NCBI RefSeq assembly: GCF_025630775.1
Contig: NZ_JAOSZE010000027.1
Coordinates: forward strand, 93,963 to 157,962
Reading direction: 5' to 3'
Length of the DNA: 64,000 nt
From: Actinoplanes sp. KI2
GTDB taxonomy: Bacteria; Actinomycetota; Actinomycetes; Mycobacteriales; Micromonosporaceae
The notes under the pieces were generated by a model that was not told the DNA's origin, made no database searches, and was given only the letters and a program-made list of their open reading frames with translations. Shown piece after piece: positions 49,204-57,827 of this stretch. Position numbers and translations under genes: made by a program. How positions within the stretch are numbered: position 1 is the stretch's first letter; the number at the start of each line of letters is the position of its first letter.

Positions 49204-50211
49204 ATGTACTTCGCAGTGGAGATCGACGGAGCCGGCGCACATCCTGCCGCCGACGGGGATGGGGATTCGCTCGCGGCGGCGACCGCCGGGCAGGCGGCGG
49301 CGCGAGCCGCCGAGACAGCGGGGTTCGACCTGGTCACGCAGGCCGACTCGGCGTTGCCGCCGCCCGGCGGGGGTCTCCGGCTCGAGGCCGGTGTCCGCGC
49401 CGCCTATCTGGCTCGGCGCACCCGCCGGATCGGTATCGCGCCCACCCTGCACGTCACCGTCACCGAGCCGTTCCATCTGGCCACCCAGCTCGCCTCGCTC
49501 GACCACGCGTCGCTGGGCCGGGCCGGCTGGGTGGTCGGTGCCGACAACAGTGCGGCGGCCCTGGCCACCGTCGGCGACCGGCCGCTGCCGGCCGAGGATC
49601 TGCGCCGCGAGGTCGCGGACGTCATCGACGTGTGCCGCCGGCTGTGGGACTCGTGGGAGGACGACGCGATCATCCGCGACCGGGCCACCGGCCGGTTCCT
49701 GCACGCCGACCGGGTGCATCACGTGAACTTCGCCGGCGCCCGGTTCTCCGTGACCGGCCCGCTGATCACCCCACGGCCGCCACAGGGCCAGGTGGTCGTG
49801 CTCGGCGCCGACACGCTGGGCGTCACCGGCCGCCTGGACGTCGCGCTGATCGCCGCGCCGAGCCTCGACGAGGTGGCCGAGCGCGCCCGGCAGGCCCGCG
49901 CCGACGGCGCGCCGCTGGTCTTCGCCGAGCTCGACGTGCTGCTCGGGGCGGAGCGGCTGGCCGGCCTGGACGCGGTCCGCCCATGGGGGCCACCGGTCCG
50001 GCTCCGGCACACCGGCCGCGCCGAGGAACTGCGCGCCCTGCTCGCCCGGCTGGCCGGCCTGGTGGACGGCGTACGCCTGCACCCGGCCGTGCTCGCCACC
50101 GACCTGCCCCGGCTGGCCGCCGCCCTCCGGCCCGGCCCGGGATCCGGCGGCACGCTGCGGGACCGGTTGCGCCTGCCGCGCCCGGCCAACCGGTTCGCCA
50201 CCGCCCGATAG
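49204..50211 (+). CDS. LLM-class monooxygenase-like protein, short and divergent
   Basis: A 335-residue luciferase-like protein. ARAAETAGFDLVTQADSALP, RRTRRIGIAPTLHVTVTEPF, HLATQLASLDHASLGRAGWV and DVIDVCRRLWDSWEDDAIIR are recognisable LLM elements matching the NtaA group. The C-terminal half is shortened and rich in Ala/Arg/Leu; the sequence after about 205 (VVVLGADTLGVTGRLDVALI) lacks the usual QAGSS phrase. It may be a non-catalytic partner or a divergent enzyme. GGGGGG lies upstream of the ATG. Followed nine bases later by a full-length LLM gene. Confidence 0.78.
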   Translation: MYFAVEIDGAGAHPAADGDGDSLAAATAGQAAARAAETAGFDLVTQADSALPPPGGGLRLEAGVRAAYLARRTRRIGIAPTLHVTVTEPFHLATQLASLDHASLGRAGWVVGADNSAAALATVGDRPLPAEDLRREVADVIDVCRRLWDSWEDDAIIRDRATGRFLHADRVHHVNFAGARFSVTGPLITPRPPQGQVVVLGADTLGVTGRLDVALIAAPSLDEVAERARQARADGAPLVFAELDVLLGAERLAGLDAVRPWGPPVRLRHTGRAEELRALLARLAGLVDGVRLHPAVLATDLPRLAAALRPGPGSGGTLRDRLRLPRPANRFATAR

Positions 50212-50219
50212 GGGGACGC

Positions 50220-51491
50220 ATGCTGCACCTCGGAGTGTTCTTCACCGGCGTCGGGCCGCAGCTGTTGTGGGCCGAGCCCGACTTCGCCTCGCACACCCAC
50301 ATCGACACGTTCGTGGCCACCGCCCGGACGCTCGAGCGCGGCCTGTTCGACGCGTTCTTCCTGGGCGAGGGGTTACGCGTACGGGAAAATCGCGGTCGCA
50401 TCCACGACCTGGACGTCGCCGGACGGCCGGACGCCATCACCCAGCTCGCGGCCCTGGCCGCGGAGACCGAGCGGATCGGCCTGGTCGCCACCCAGAACAC
50501 CACCTACAACTTCCCGGCCGACCTTGCCCGGCGGCTCGCCAGCCTCGATCACCTCTCGGCCGGCCGGGCCGGCTGGAACATCGTGACCACCGACAACGCG
50601 TGGACCGGGGAGAACTTCCGGTACGGCGGATGGCTGCCGCACGAGCGGCGCTACGAGCGGGCCGGCCAGTTCGTCGAGGCGGCCAAGGCATTGTGGCGCG
50701 GGGAGACCGTCGAGCGGCACACCGATCTGGTCAAGCTGACCGCGGCGCCGACCGTGCCGCCCAGCCCGCAGGGCCGGCCGGTGCTGTTCCAGGCCGGCGA
50801 CTCCGCGGGCGGGCGGGAGCTGGCCGCCCGGCACGCCGATGTCGTCTTCTCCGCCAACACCGACTACGACAAGGCGATCGCGTACGCCGCCGACCTGCGC
50901 CGCCGACTGGCCGCCCACGGCCGCTCCGCCGACTCGCTGCGGATCCTGCCGGGCGCGTCGGTGGTCCTCGGCGACACCCCGGCGCAGGCCGCCGAGAAGG
51001 CCGCCTGGATCGAACGCGAACAGACCACCGGACCGCGTGCCCTCGCGTTCCTCGAGCAGTACTGGGGCAAGGACCTCTCCGGCTACGACCCGGACGGCCC
51101 GCTGCCGGACATCGAGCCGGCCGACGGCGAGCTGGACCCGTCCCGCGGCACCATCTCCATCGAGCACCGCACCGGCAAGCTCGAGCGCATCGCCGGCTGG
51201 CGGCGCCTGGCCGCCGAGCGCGGGCTCTCCATCCGCGACCTGGTCATCGCCGTGACCCCACGGCACAACACCTTCGTCGGCACCCCCGGCCAGGTCGCCG
51301 ACGAATGGGCCCGCTACCTGCGCGACCGGGCGGTGGACGGCTTCAACATCATCCCGCAGCTGCTGCCGGGCTCGGTCGAGTACATCGTCGACCGCCTGGT
51401 GCCGCAGCTGCAGGAGCGCGGCATCTTCCGCACCGCGTACACCGGCCACACCCTGCGCGAGCATCTGGAGCTGCCGGCGCCCGGACGCTGA
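50220..51491 (+). CDS. FMN-dependent monooxygenase of the NtaA/SnaA/DszA (LLM) family
   Basis: A 423-residue enzyme: MLHLGVFFTGVGPQLLWAEP, ATQNTTYNFPADLARRLASL, LSAGRAGWNIVTTDNAWTGE, GRPVLFQAGDSAGGRELAAR, GFNIIPQLLPGSVEYIVDRL and FRTAYTGHTLREHLELP. It is a full-length relative of the protein at 35324. It would use FMNH2 from the convergent flavin reductase gene at 51499 to oxidise an organosulfur compound. The ATG lies nine bases after the stop of the divergent LLM gene, with GGGGGA as ribosome binding site. Confidence 0.91.
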   Translation: MLHLGVFFTGVGPQLLWAEPDFASHTHIDTFVATARTLERGLFDAFFLGEGLRVRENRGRIHDLDVAGRPDAITQLAALAAETERIGLVATQNTTYNFPADLARRLASLDHLSAGRAGWNIVTTDNAWTGENFRYGGWLPHERRYERAGQFVEAAKALWRGETVERHTDLVKLTAAPTVPPSPQGRPVLFQAGDSAGGRELAARHADVVFSANTDYDKAIAYAADLRRRLAAHGRSADSLRILPGASVVLGDTPAQAAEKAAWIEREQTTGPRALAFLEQYWGKDLSGYDPDGPLPDIEPADGELDPSRGTISIEHRTGKLERIAGWRRLAAERGLSIRDLVIAVTPRHNTFVGTPGQVADEWARYLRDRAVDGFNIIPQLLPGSVEYIVDRLVPQLQERGIFRTAYTGHTLREHLELPAPGR

Positions 51492-51498
51492 GGCCTGG

Positions 51499-52014
51499 TC
51501 AGCGCTCGCCGCGCAGACCGAACGCGCTGCGATGGAAGACCAGCGGCAAGGAGTGGTCGGCGTGCCGCACCCCGTGCAGGCGCAGCAGCACGATCGTGTG
51601 GTCACCCGCCTCCACCTCGCGGTAGATGGTGGTGTCGAACTGGGCGAGACCGTCCGGCAGGGTGACCGCGCCGTGCGCGCTGAGCAGCACCTCGACCCCC
51701 TCGAAGCGGGACTCGGGCGGGCCGGCGAGCTGGCGGGCCAGCGCGCCGTGCCGGGCCGCCAGGATGGTCACCCCCAGGTGAGCGGCGCGGCGCAGGTCGG
51801 GCCACGTCTTGGAGGCGTTGGCGATGGAGAACGACACCAGCGGCGGGTCCAGGCTCACCGAGGTGAACGAGCTGGCCGCCAGCCCGACGAGGCGGCCGTC
51901 GACCTGGGCGGCGACCGCGACGACACCGCTGGGGAAGATGCCGAACGCCTGACGCAGGCGAACCGGGTTGAGATCCTGGTTGGTCGGGAACGACGGGGTG
52001 TTGAGGTCGGTCAT
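51499..52014 (-). CDS. Flavin reductase (FMN:NAD(P)H, HpaC-like)
   Basis: A 171-residue flavin reductase-like protein. VRLRQAFGIFPSGVVAVAAQ, GLAASSFTSVSLDPPLVSFS and IANASKTWPDLRRAAHLGVT are the flavin-binding signature, and GDHTIVLLRLHGVRHADHSL the C-terminal one. It supplies free FMNH2 to two-component monooxygenases, four of which (35324, 47991, 49204, 50220) are in this island. ATG at 52014 is preferred over 52020 because GAGG then has six-base spacing. Convergent with the LLM gene. Confidence 0.87.
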   Translation of the reverse strand: MTDLNTPSFPTNQDLNPVRLRQAFGIFPSGVVAVAAQVDGRLVGLAASSFTSVSLDPPLVSFSIANASKTWPDLRRAAHLGVTILAARHGALARQLAGPPESRFEGVEVLLSAHGAVTLPDGLAQFDTTIYREVEAGDHTIVLLRLHGVRHADHSLPLVFHRSAFGLRGER

Positions 52015-52027
52015 CTGCATCCTCGCA

Positions 52028-52514
52028 TCACAGTGACGACGGCGGGTTGATCGCCGACTGCTGGATCCCGGAGTCCGGCACGCCCCACTTGCCGAGGATC
52101 TTCGCGTAGTCGCCGGAGTCGATGAGCTTGTTCACGGCGTCGCGCAGCGCCGGGGCGATCGGAGGCGGGCACGATGGCCGGCATCGCCTGCGGCAGCACC
52201 ACCCGCCGGAAGATGTGCGAGAGCCGCATGACGGCCAGCGCGGTGCCCAGCAGGTATCCGCAGACCATCACCGCGGCGGTCAGCCACAGCGTGAGCACCA
52301 GGCCGCGCAGGATGGCCGTGCTGGTGAAGTACTGGCCGACCACCGCCCACTGGAAGCGGGGATTGGTCAGCACCGTGTGCACCAGCATGGCCAGCAGCAC
52401 CCCGGCGACGACGGCAGCCAGCCACTGCCCGGTCCGGCGCGGCCGGGCCACCCGGGCCGCGAGCAGCTCGTCGTCGGTCAGGTGCCGGTCGGCGGTCTTC
52501 AGCAGGACGGTCAT
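52028..52514 (-). pseudogene. Collapsed amino-acid-type ABC importer: permease start joined to binding-protein end
   Basis: From the ATG at 52514 the frame encodes a His/Glu-type permease N-terminus (MTVLLKTADRHLTDDELLAA, WAVVGQYFTSTAILRGLVLT, LWLTAAVMVCGYLLGTALAV). It jumps directly to the late EAA-loop phrase FRRVVLPQAMPAIVP, so about 100 residues of permease core are missing. In another frame the sequence continues as the C-terminus of a family 3 solute-binding protein (RDAVNKLIDSGDYAKILGKW, GVPDSGIQQSAINPP) to a TGA at 52028. At least two deletions have fused two former genes into one dead locus. The intact pair would have been a cystine- or sulfur amino-acid-type importer, by context. 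Confidence 0.78.
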
Positions 52515-52557
52515 GCCGGGGCCAGCGGTCCGCGCGATAGGTAGGACATATTCTTTT

Positions 52558-52575
52558 CCTATAGCCGATGTGGGA
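52558..52575. promoter_or_regulatory. Sulfur-island operator, site 6
   Basis: CCTATAGCCGATGTGGGA keeps the left arm CCTA and has TGGG for the right arm at the same spacing. It lies between the dead importer (minus strand) and the Dpp-type operon (plus strand). A further weak half-match overlaps the ribosome binding site at about 52614-52631. Confidence 0.5.
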
Positions 52576-52637
52576 ATTTGGCAAGACCGGCGGCGGATCC
52601 GATAGCATGCAAAACCCATAGATCTTTAGGAGTGTCG

Positions 52638-54329
52638 ATGCGTAGGATCGCGTCCGCCGTCATGGCGGGCACCCTGTTGCTGGCCGCCGGATGCGACGGC
52701 GGAGGCGGCGCCACGTCGCCGAGCGCGGCCTTCGACCCGGCGACCTGCCAGGGCGGCACGCTGTCGGTGCTCAACCAGGGCGGGATCACCCACCTCGACC
52801 CGGCTCGGCTCTACACCTCCGGCGGCGGCAACATCCCGTCGCTGCTGTTCCGGACGCTGACCACGCGCAACCGGCAGCAGGGGGAGGCCGGCGCGAAGCC
52901 CGCCCCCGACCTGGCGACCGACCTGGGCACGCCGTCGGACGGCGCGCGCACGTGGACCTACCACCTGCGCGACGGCGTCTTCTTCGAGGACGGCACCCCG
53001 ATCACCGCGGCCGACATCAAGTACGGCATCGAGCGGTCGTTCGCCCCCGAGCTGCCCGGCGGCGCGCCCTACCTGCGCGACTGGCTGCAGGACGCGGCGA
53101 GCTACCAGGGGCCGTACAAGCAGCCCGACGGGATCAAGGCGATCGAGACGCCGGACGACAAGACGATCGTCTTCAAGCTGCGCAAGCCGGAGGGCGACTT
53201 CCCGTATCTGGCCACCGCCACCCAGTTCGCCCCCGTCCCCAAGGCCAAGGACAAAGGCGTCGGGTACGAGGCCCACCCGGTCTCCTCCGGTCCGTACCAG
53301 GTGGAGTCGTACGAGCCGAAGAAGTCGCTCGTGCTGGTCCGCAACCCGCACTGGTCGGCCAAGAGCGACACCCTGCGCTACGCCTGCCCCGATCGCATCG
53401 AGGTGACCGCGGGCCTGGACGCCGCCGTGATCAACCAGCGCCTGGTCAGCGGCGCCGGCCAGGACGCGAACGCGGTCACCACCGACGCCGTGGTCGGCCC
53501 CGAGCAACTGGCCCAGCTCGGCACCGGCGGCCCGCTGGACAAGCAGGTCGCGCGGGGCGAGTTCCCCGCCACGTACTACCTGGCCTTCAACACCAAGAAG
53601 GCACCCTTCGACAACGAGAAGGTGCGCGAGGCCATCTCGTACGCGGTCAATCGCACCTCGGTCGTAAACGCGCTCGGCGGCAGCACCGTGGCCGGCGCCT
53701 CGACGACGTTCCTGCCGCCGCAGAAGGCGCTCGGCTACCAGCCCTACGACTACTTCCCGGCCGGCGACACCGGCGATCCGGCCAAGGCCAGGCAGGCGCT
53801 CGCCGAGGCCGGCGTGACCAACCTGACGATCGAGCTCGCCCACGAGAACGCGGACGACGAGGGCCTCGGCCCCAAGGTCGCCGCCGCCGTCCAGGAGGCG
53901 CTCAAGCAGGCCGGCATCACGGTGAAGCTGACCGCGATCGACGCCGCCACCTACCGCGACGTCACCGGCAAGCCGGCCACCCAGCCCGGCCTGGCGCTGC
54001 AGTACTGGGGCGCCGACTGGCCGTCCGGCGGCCCGTTCCTGATCCCGATCTTCGACGGCCGCCAGATCATCCAGGCCGGCGGCAACTTCAACCATGCGCA
54101 GTACGACGACCCGTCGGTCAACGCGGAGATCGACGCGATCAACGCCCTCACCGACCAGTCCCAGGCCCAGGCCCGGTGGGGCGCGCTGGACGCGAAGATC
54201 GGCAAGCTGGCCCTGACCGTCCCGCTCGCCCACGAGAAGGACGTCTACCTGTTCGGCAAGAACGTGAAGAACGCCGTGCCGGACGGCTGGCGCGGCACCT
54301 ACGACCTGGCCCGGATCTCGGTCAAGTGA
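52638..54329 (+). CDS. Family 5 (Dpp/Opp-type) ABC substrate-binding lipoprotein
   Basis: A 563-residue lipoprotein with signal MRRIASAVMAGTLLLAAGC and lipobox Leu-Ala-Ala-Gly-Cys. GITHLDPARLYTSGGGNIPS, WTYHLRDGVFFEDGTPITAA, ADIKYGIERSFAPELPGGAP and PVSSGPYQVESYEPKKSLVL are the family 5 pattern of DppA/OppA/GsiB proteins. It binds peptides, glutathione, opines or nickel chelates; in a sulfur island a sulfur-containing peptide such as glutathione is a reasonable guess. RBS AGGAG is six bases from the ATG. Operon with two permeases and a double ATPase, with GTGA/ATGA overlaps throughout. Confidence 0.9.
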   Translation: MRRIASAVMAGTLLLAAGCDGGGGATSPSAAFDPATCQGGTLSVLNQGGITHLDPARLYTSGGGNIPSLLFRTLTTRNRQQGEAGAKPAPDLATDLGTPSDGARTWTYHLRDGVFFEDGTPITAADIKYGIERSFAPELPGGAPYLRDWLQDAASYQGPYKQPDGIKAIETPDDKTIVFKLRKPEGDFPYLATATQFAPVPKAKDKGVGYEAHPVSSGPYQVESYEPKKSLVLVRNPHWSAKSDTLRYACPDRIEVTAGLDAAVINQRLVSGAGQDANAVTTDAVVGPEQLAQLGTGGPLDKQVARGEFPATYYLAFNTKKAPFDNEKVREAISYAVNRTSVVNALGGSTVAGASTTFLPPQKALGYQPYDYFPAGDTGDPAKARQALAEAGVTNLTIELAHENADDEGLGPKVAAAVQEALKQAGITVKLTAIDAATYRDVTGKPATQPGLALQYWGADWPSGGPFLIPIFDGRQIIQAGGNFNHAQYDDPSVNAEIDAINALTDQSQAQARWGALDAKIGKLALTVPLAHEKDVYLFGKNVKNAVPDGWRGTYDLARISVK

Positions 54330-55216
54330 CCCTGCTCCGCCGTCTGCGGGGCGACCGCGGCTTCCTGGCCGGCGCCGTGGTCGCCCTGCTCATGGTGCTG
54401 GTCGCCGCCGCGGCTCCGCTGCTGGCCGCGGCGGCCGGCCAGGACTACACCACCTATCACGACAACCTGCTCGACTCGGCCCGCGGCGGGGTGCCGCTGG
54501 GCCGGTTCGGCGGCCTGAGCGCCGAGCACTGGCTGGGCGTGGAGCCCGGCACCGGCCGCGACCTGTTCGCCCGGGTCGTCTACGGCGCCCGGGTGTCGCT
54601 CGGTGTGGCGGTCGGCGCGACCATCCTGCAGATCCTGTTCGGCGTGCTGGTCGGCACCGCCGCCGGGCTCGGCGGCCGCTGGGCCGACGCGGCGCTGACC
54701 CGGGTCGTCGACCTCGTCCTGGCCGTGCCCAGCCTGGTACTGGCGATCTCGCTGCTGGCGATCGTGCCGCAGGACTGGCCGCGCCCGCTGCTGCTGGCCG
54801 CGGTCATCGCCGTCCTCGGCTGGGGCGGTACCGCGCGGATCACCCGCGGCGAGACACTCACGCTGCGCACCCGCGACTACGTGGCGGCGGCTCGCCTGTC
54901 CGGCGCGGGCTGGTTCCGGATCGCGCGCCGCGAGATCGCGCCCGGCCTGGCCGCGCCGGTGCTCACGTACGCGGCGTTGCTGCTGCCCACCAACATGGTC
55001 GTCGAGGCCGGTCTCTCGTTCCTCGGCGTGGGCGTGCGCCCGCCGACCCCGTCCTGGGGCCAGATGCTGTCCACCGCGACCACCTGGTTCCGCGCCGACC
55101 CGATGTACGTGCTCGTCCCGGGCGGCCTGCTGTTCCTGACCCTGCTGGCGTTCGTGCTGGTCGCCAACGGGCTGCGCCGCGTGCTGGACCCGCGGCAGAG
55201 CGAGGTGCTGCGATGA
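54326..55216 (+). CDS. DppC-type ABC transporter permease
   Basis: A 296-residue permease with about six helices. GVEPGTGRDLFARVVYGARV, SLGVAVGATILQILFGVLVG and AARLSGAGWFRIARREIAPG (EAA loop) followed by LPTNMVVEAGLSFLGVGVRP and PTPSWGQML are the DppC/OppC signature. GTG start overlaps the binding-protein stop by four bases, and the stop overlaps the next gene by ATGA. In most operons the DppB-like permease comes first; here the order is reversed. Confidence 0.91.
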   Translation: MTLLRRLRGDRGFLAGAVVALLMVLVAAAAPLLAAAAGQDYTTYHDNLLDSARGGVPLGRFGGLSAEHWLGVEPGTGRDLFARVVYGARVSLGVAVGATILQILFGVLVGTAAGLGGRWADAALTRVVDLVLAVPSLVLAISLLAIVPQDWPRPLLLAAVIAVLGWGGTARITRGETLTLRTRDYVAAARLSGAGWFRIARREIAPGLAAPVLTYAALLLPTNMVVEAGLSFLGVGVRPPTPSWGQMLSTATTWFRADPMYVLVPGGLLFLTLLAFVLVANGLRRVLDPRQSEVLR

Positions 55217-56202
55217 TCGGCTATCTCGTACGCCGGATCGGCGGGGCGGTGTTCGTCCTGTTCGGACTCTCCCTGCTGCTCTACGGGCTCTTCTACCTCG
55301 CGCCCTCCGACCCGGCGATCCTCACCTGCGGCAAGGGCTGCACCCCCGAGCGGCTCGCCGAGGTGCGGCACGCGATGGGCGTCGACGACCCGGTGCCCAC
55401 CCAGTACGCGCACTTCCTGACCGGCCTGGTCGCCGGCCGTGACTACCCGGCCGGACCGGCGACCCGGCACTGCCCGGCGCCCTGCCTCGGCTACTCGTTC
55501 GAGACCGACCAGCCGGTGACCCGGCTGCTGCTGGACCGGCTGCCGGTCTCCGCGTCGCTCGCCCTCGGCGCCGAGGTGCTGGCCCTGACCGCCGGCATCG
55601 GCGCCGGCGTGCTCTCCGGGCTGCGCCGCCACCGATGGCTCGATCGGGTCGTCAACGGCCTGGTGCTGGCCGGCTACGCGGTGCCGGTCTTCCTGGTCGG
55701 ACTGCTGCTCCTGCTCGTCTTCTGTGTGCAGCTGCAATGGCTGCCGTTCCCCAGCTACGTGCCGCTCACCACGGACCCCCTGGCCTGGGCGCAGAACCTG
55801 CTTCTGCCCTGGGTTGCGCTCGCCGTCATTCAGACCGCCGCGTACGCCCGCCTGACCCGCGCCGGCATTCAGGAGACCCTCGCCGAGGACCACATTCGCA
55901 CCGCCCGCGCGTACGGTCTGCCGGAAGGCCGGATCATCCGGCGGCGTGCGCTGCGCGGGGCACTGCTGCCGCTGGTCACGCTGACCGCGATCGATCTCGC
56001 CGCGATCATGACGAGCGCGGTGCTGACCGAGACGATGTTCGGCCTGCCCGGCGTCGGCCAGCTGCTGGTCGGCGCGGTCAACCAGATCGACCTGCCGGTG
56101 GTCGTCGGCGTCACGCTGCTGGCCGGTCTGCTGATCGTCGTCGCGAACACGATCGCCGACCTGCTGTACCGGGTCGTCGACCCGCGGGTGGAGCTGCGAT
56201 GA
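55213..56202 (+). CDS. DppB-type ABC transporter permease
   Basis: A 329-residue permease: MIGYLVRRIGGAVFVLFGLS, MGVDDPVPTQYAHFLTGLVA, DYPAGPATRHCPAPCLGYSF, AYARLTRAGIQETLAEDHIR, TARAYGLPEGRIIRRRALRG (EAA loop) and SAVLTETMFGLPGVGQLLVG. The hydrophobic pattern gives six helices with the long first extracytoplasmic loop typical of DppB. That loop carries four cysteines (TCGKGC and HCPAPC), unusual in the family. Confidence 0.91.
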   Translation: MIGYLVRRIGGAVFVLFGLSLLLYGLFYLAPSDPAILTCGKGCTPERLAEVRHAMGVDDPVPTQYAHFLTGLVAGRDYPAGPATRHCPAPCLGYSFETDQPVTRLLLDRLPVSASLALGAEVLALTAGIGAGVLSGLRRHRWLDRVVNGLVLAGYAVPVFLVGLLLLLVFCVQLQWLPFPSYVPLTTDPLAWAQNLLLPWVALAVIQTAAYARLTRAGIQETLAEDHIRTARAYGLPEGRIIRRRALRGALLPLVTLTAIDLAAIMTSAVLTETMFGLPGVGQLLVGAVNQIDLPVVVGVTLLAGLLIVVANTIADLLYRVVDPRVELR

Positions 56203-57785
56203 GCACGCTGACCGTCGAGAACCTGCGCATCCGCTTCGCCGACACGGTCGCGGTCGACGGCCTGTGTTTCGAGCTGCCTGCCGGCGGTGCGCTCGGCATC
56301 GTGGGCGAGTCCGGCTCCGGCAAGAGCGCCACCGCGCTGGCCCTGCTCGGCCTGCACACCGACGCCACGACCGAGGGGCGGATCGGCTTCGACGGCCTCG
56401 ACCTCACCGGCCTGGACGACCGGCGGTGGCGGCAGATACGTGGCGCCCGCATCGCCATGGTGTTCCAGGAACCGCTCACCGCGCTCAGCCCGTTCCACAC
56501 CATCGGCGACCAGATCGCCGAGGTGTACCGGCTGCACACCGGGGCCTCCCGCAAGGCCGCCCGGCAGCGGGCCGTCGAGGTGCTCGGCCAGGTTCACATC
56601 CCCGACCCGGCCCGCCGCGCGTCGAACTACCCGCACCAGTTCTCCGGCGGCATGCGGCAGCGGGCGCTGATCGCCATGGCTCTCGCCTGCCGCCCCCGGC
56701 TCATCGTCGCGGACGAGCCGACCACCGCGCTCGACGTCACCGTGCAGGCGCAGATCCTCGACCTGCTCGACGAGGTGCGCGAGACCACCGGCACGTCGCT
56801 GCTGCTGATCAGCCACGACCTCGGCGTGGTCGCGGGATCCACCGACCGGGTCGTGGTCATGCGGCGCGGCGTCGCGGTCGAACAGGGCGAGACCGCCGCC
56901 GTGCTGGGCGCGCCCACCGACGCGTACACCCGGGAACTGCTCCAAGCCGCACCCCATCCGACGCCGCCGCGGAAGATCGCCGGCGAGCCGCTGCTGCGGC
57001 TCGCCGGCGTCCGCAAGCACTTCAGGCAGCGCCGCCGGGAACCGGTCCGGGCCGTCGACGACGTGACGCTCGACGTGCGGGCCGGGGAGACGCTGGGCAT
57101 CGTGGGGGAGTCCGGCACCGGCAAGACCACCCTCGCCCGGCTGATGACCGGACTGCTCGCGCCGTCGGCCGGGACGATCACGCTGGACGGCGTGGACATC
57201 GCCCGGCGCCGCGGCGGCTCGGTGCAGATGGTGTTCCAGGACCCGCTGTCGTCGCTCAACCCGCGACGCAGCATCGGCGAGAGCATCGCGGACCCGTTGC
57301 GCCTTTCCGGCGTACGCGATCCCCGTCCCGGCGTCGAGGACCTGCTCGAGCGGGTCGGCCTGGCCCGCCGCGAGTACGACCGCTACCCGCACCAGCTCTC
57401 CGGCGGCATGCGTCAGCGGGTCGGCATCGCCCGCGCCCTCGCCCCGCGCCCGCGGCTGATCGTCTGCGACGAGCCGGTGTCGTCGCTGGACGTGACCACC
57501 CAGGCCCAGGTGCTGGCCCTGCTCGAGGACCTGCGCGAGGAACTGGGCCTGACCATGGTCTTCGTCTCGCACGACCTGGCCGTGCTCCGGCAGATCGCCG
57601 ATCGGGTGGCGGTGCTCTCCGAGGGCCGGATCGTCGAGATCGGCGATACGGCCGACGTGTACGACCGGCCGCGGCACCCGTACACCAAGGAGCTGCTCGC
57701 CGCCGTGCCGGTCGCGGACCCGGCCGAGGCGCGCCGGCTGCGCGCCCTGCGGGCACGCCGGTCCCCGGCGACGTTTACCCCTTGA
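56199..57785 (+). CDS. Fused DppD-DppF ABC ATPase (two ATP-binding domains)
   Basis: A 528-residue protein with two complete ABC ATPases in one chain. Domain 1 (about 1-250): GESGSGKSATALALLGLHTD, YPHQFSGGMRQRALIAMALA, LIVADEPTTALD and LLISHDLGVVAGSTDRVVVM. Domain 2 (about 260-510): GESGTGKTTLARLMTGLLAP, YPHQLSGGMRQRVGIARALA, LIVCDEPVSSLD and VFVSHDLAVLRQIADRVAVL. It powers the preceding permeases. The fused form occurs in several Dpp/Gsi-type systems (for example GsiA for glutathione). Followed by a perfect 14-bp palindrome. Confidence 0.93.
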   Translation: MSTLTVENLRIRFADTVAVDGLCFELPAGGALGIVGESGSGKSATALALLGLHTDATTEGRIGFDGLDLTGLDDRRWRQIRGARIAMVFQEPLTALSPFHTIGDQIAEVYRLHTGASRKAARQRAVEVLGQVHIPDPARRASNYPHQFSGGMRQRALIAMALACRPRLIVADEPTTALDVTVQAQILDLLDEVRETTGTSLLLISHDLGVVAGSTDRVVVMRRGVAVEQGETAAVLGAPTDAYTRELLQAAPHPTPPRKIAGEPLLRLAGVRKHFRQRRREPVRAVDDVTLDVRAGETLGIVGESGTGKTTLARLMTGLLAPSAGTITLDGVDIARRRGGSVQMVFQDPLSSLNPRRSIGESIADPLRLSGVRDPRPGVEDLLERVGLARREYDRYPHQLSGGMRQRVGIARALAPRPRLIVCDEPVSSLDVTTQAQVLALLEDLREELGLTMVFVSHDLAVLRQIADRVAVLSEGRIVEIGDTADVYDRPRHPYTKELLAAVPVADPAEARRLRALRARRSPATFTP

Positions 57786-57799
57786 CGTGCCCGGGCACG
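57786..57799. terminator. Palindrome after the Dpp-type operon, possible terminator
   Basis: CGTGCCCGGGCACG is a perfect 14-bp palindrome starting directly after the TGA of the double ATPase. It can fold into CGTGC/GCACG with a CCGG loop. The stem is short and no U-tract follows, so a terminator role is tentative. Confidence 0.4.
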
Positions 57800-57827
57800 G
57801 TCCTGCGCAGCGTCGAAGGGTGAGACG

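Noticed and set aside
52011..52619. The permease-like frame as a functional gene
   Set aside because: It lacks most of the transmembrane core and ends in sequence that is meaningful only in another frame (binding-protein C-terminus). It was therefore called a pseudogene.
52614..52631. Seventh CCTA-TAGG-like site overlapping the ribosome binding site of the Dpp-type binding protein
   Set aside because: Only the right arm fits, and the similarity is partly due to the TTTAGGAG ribosome binding site itself.
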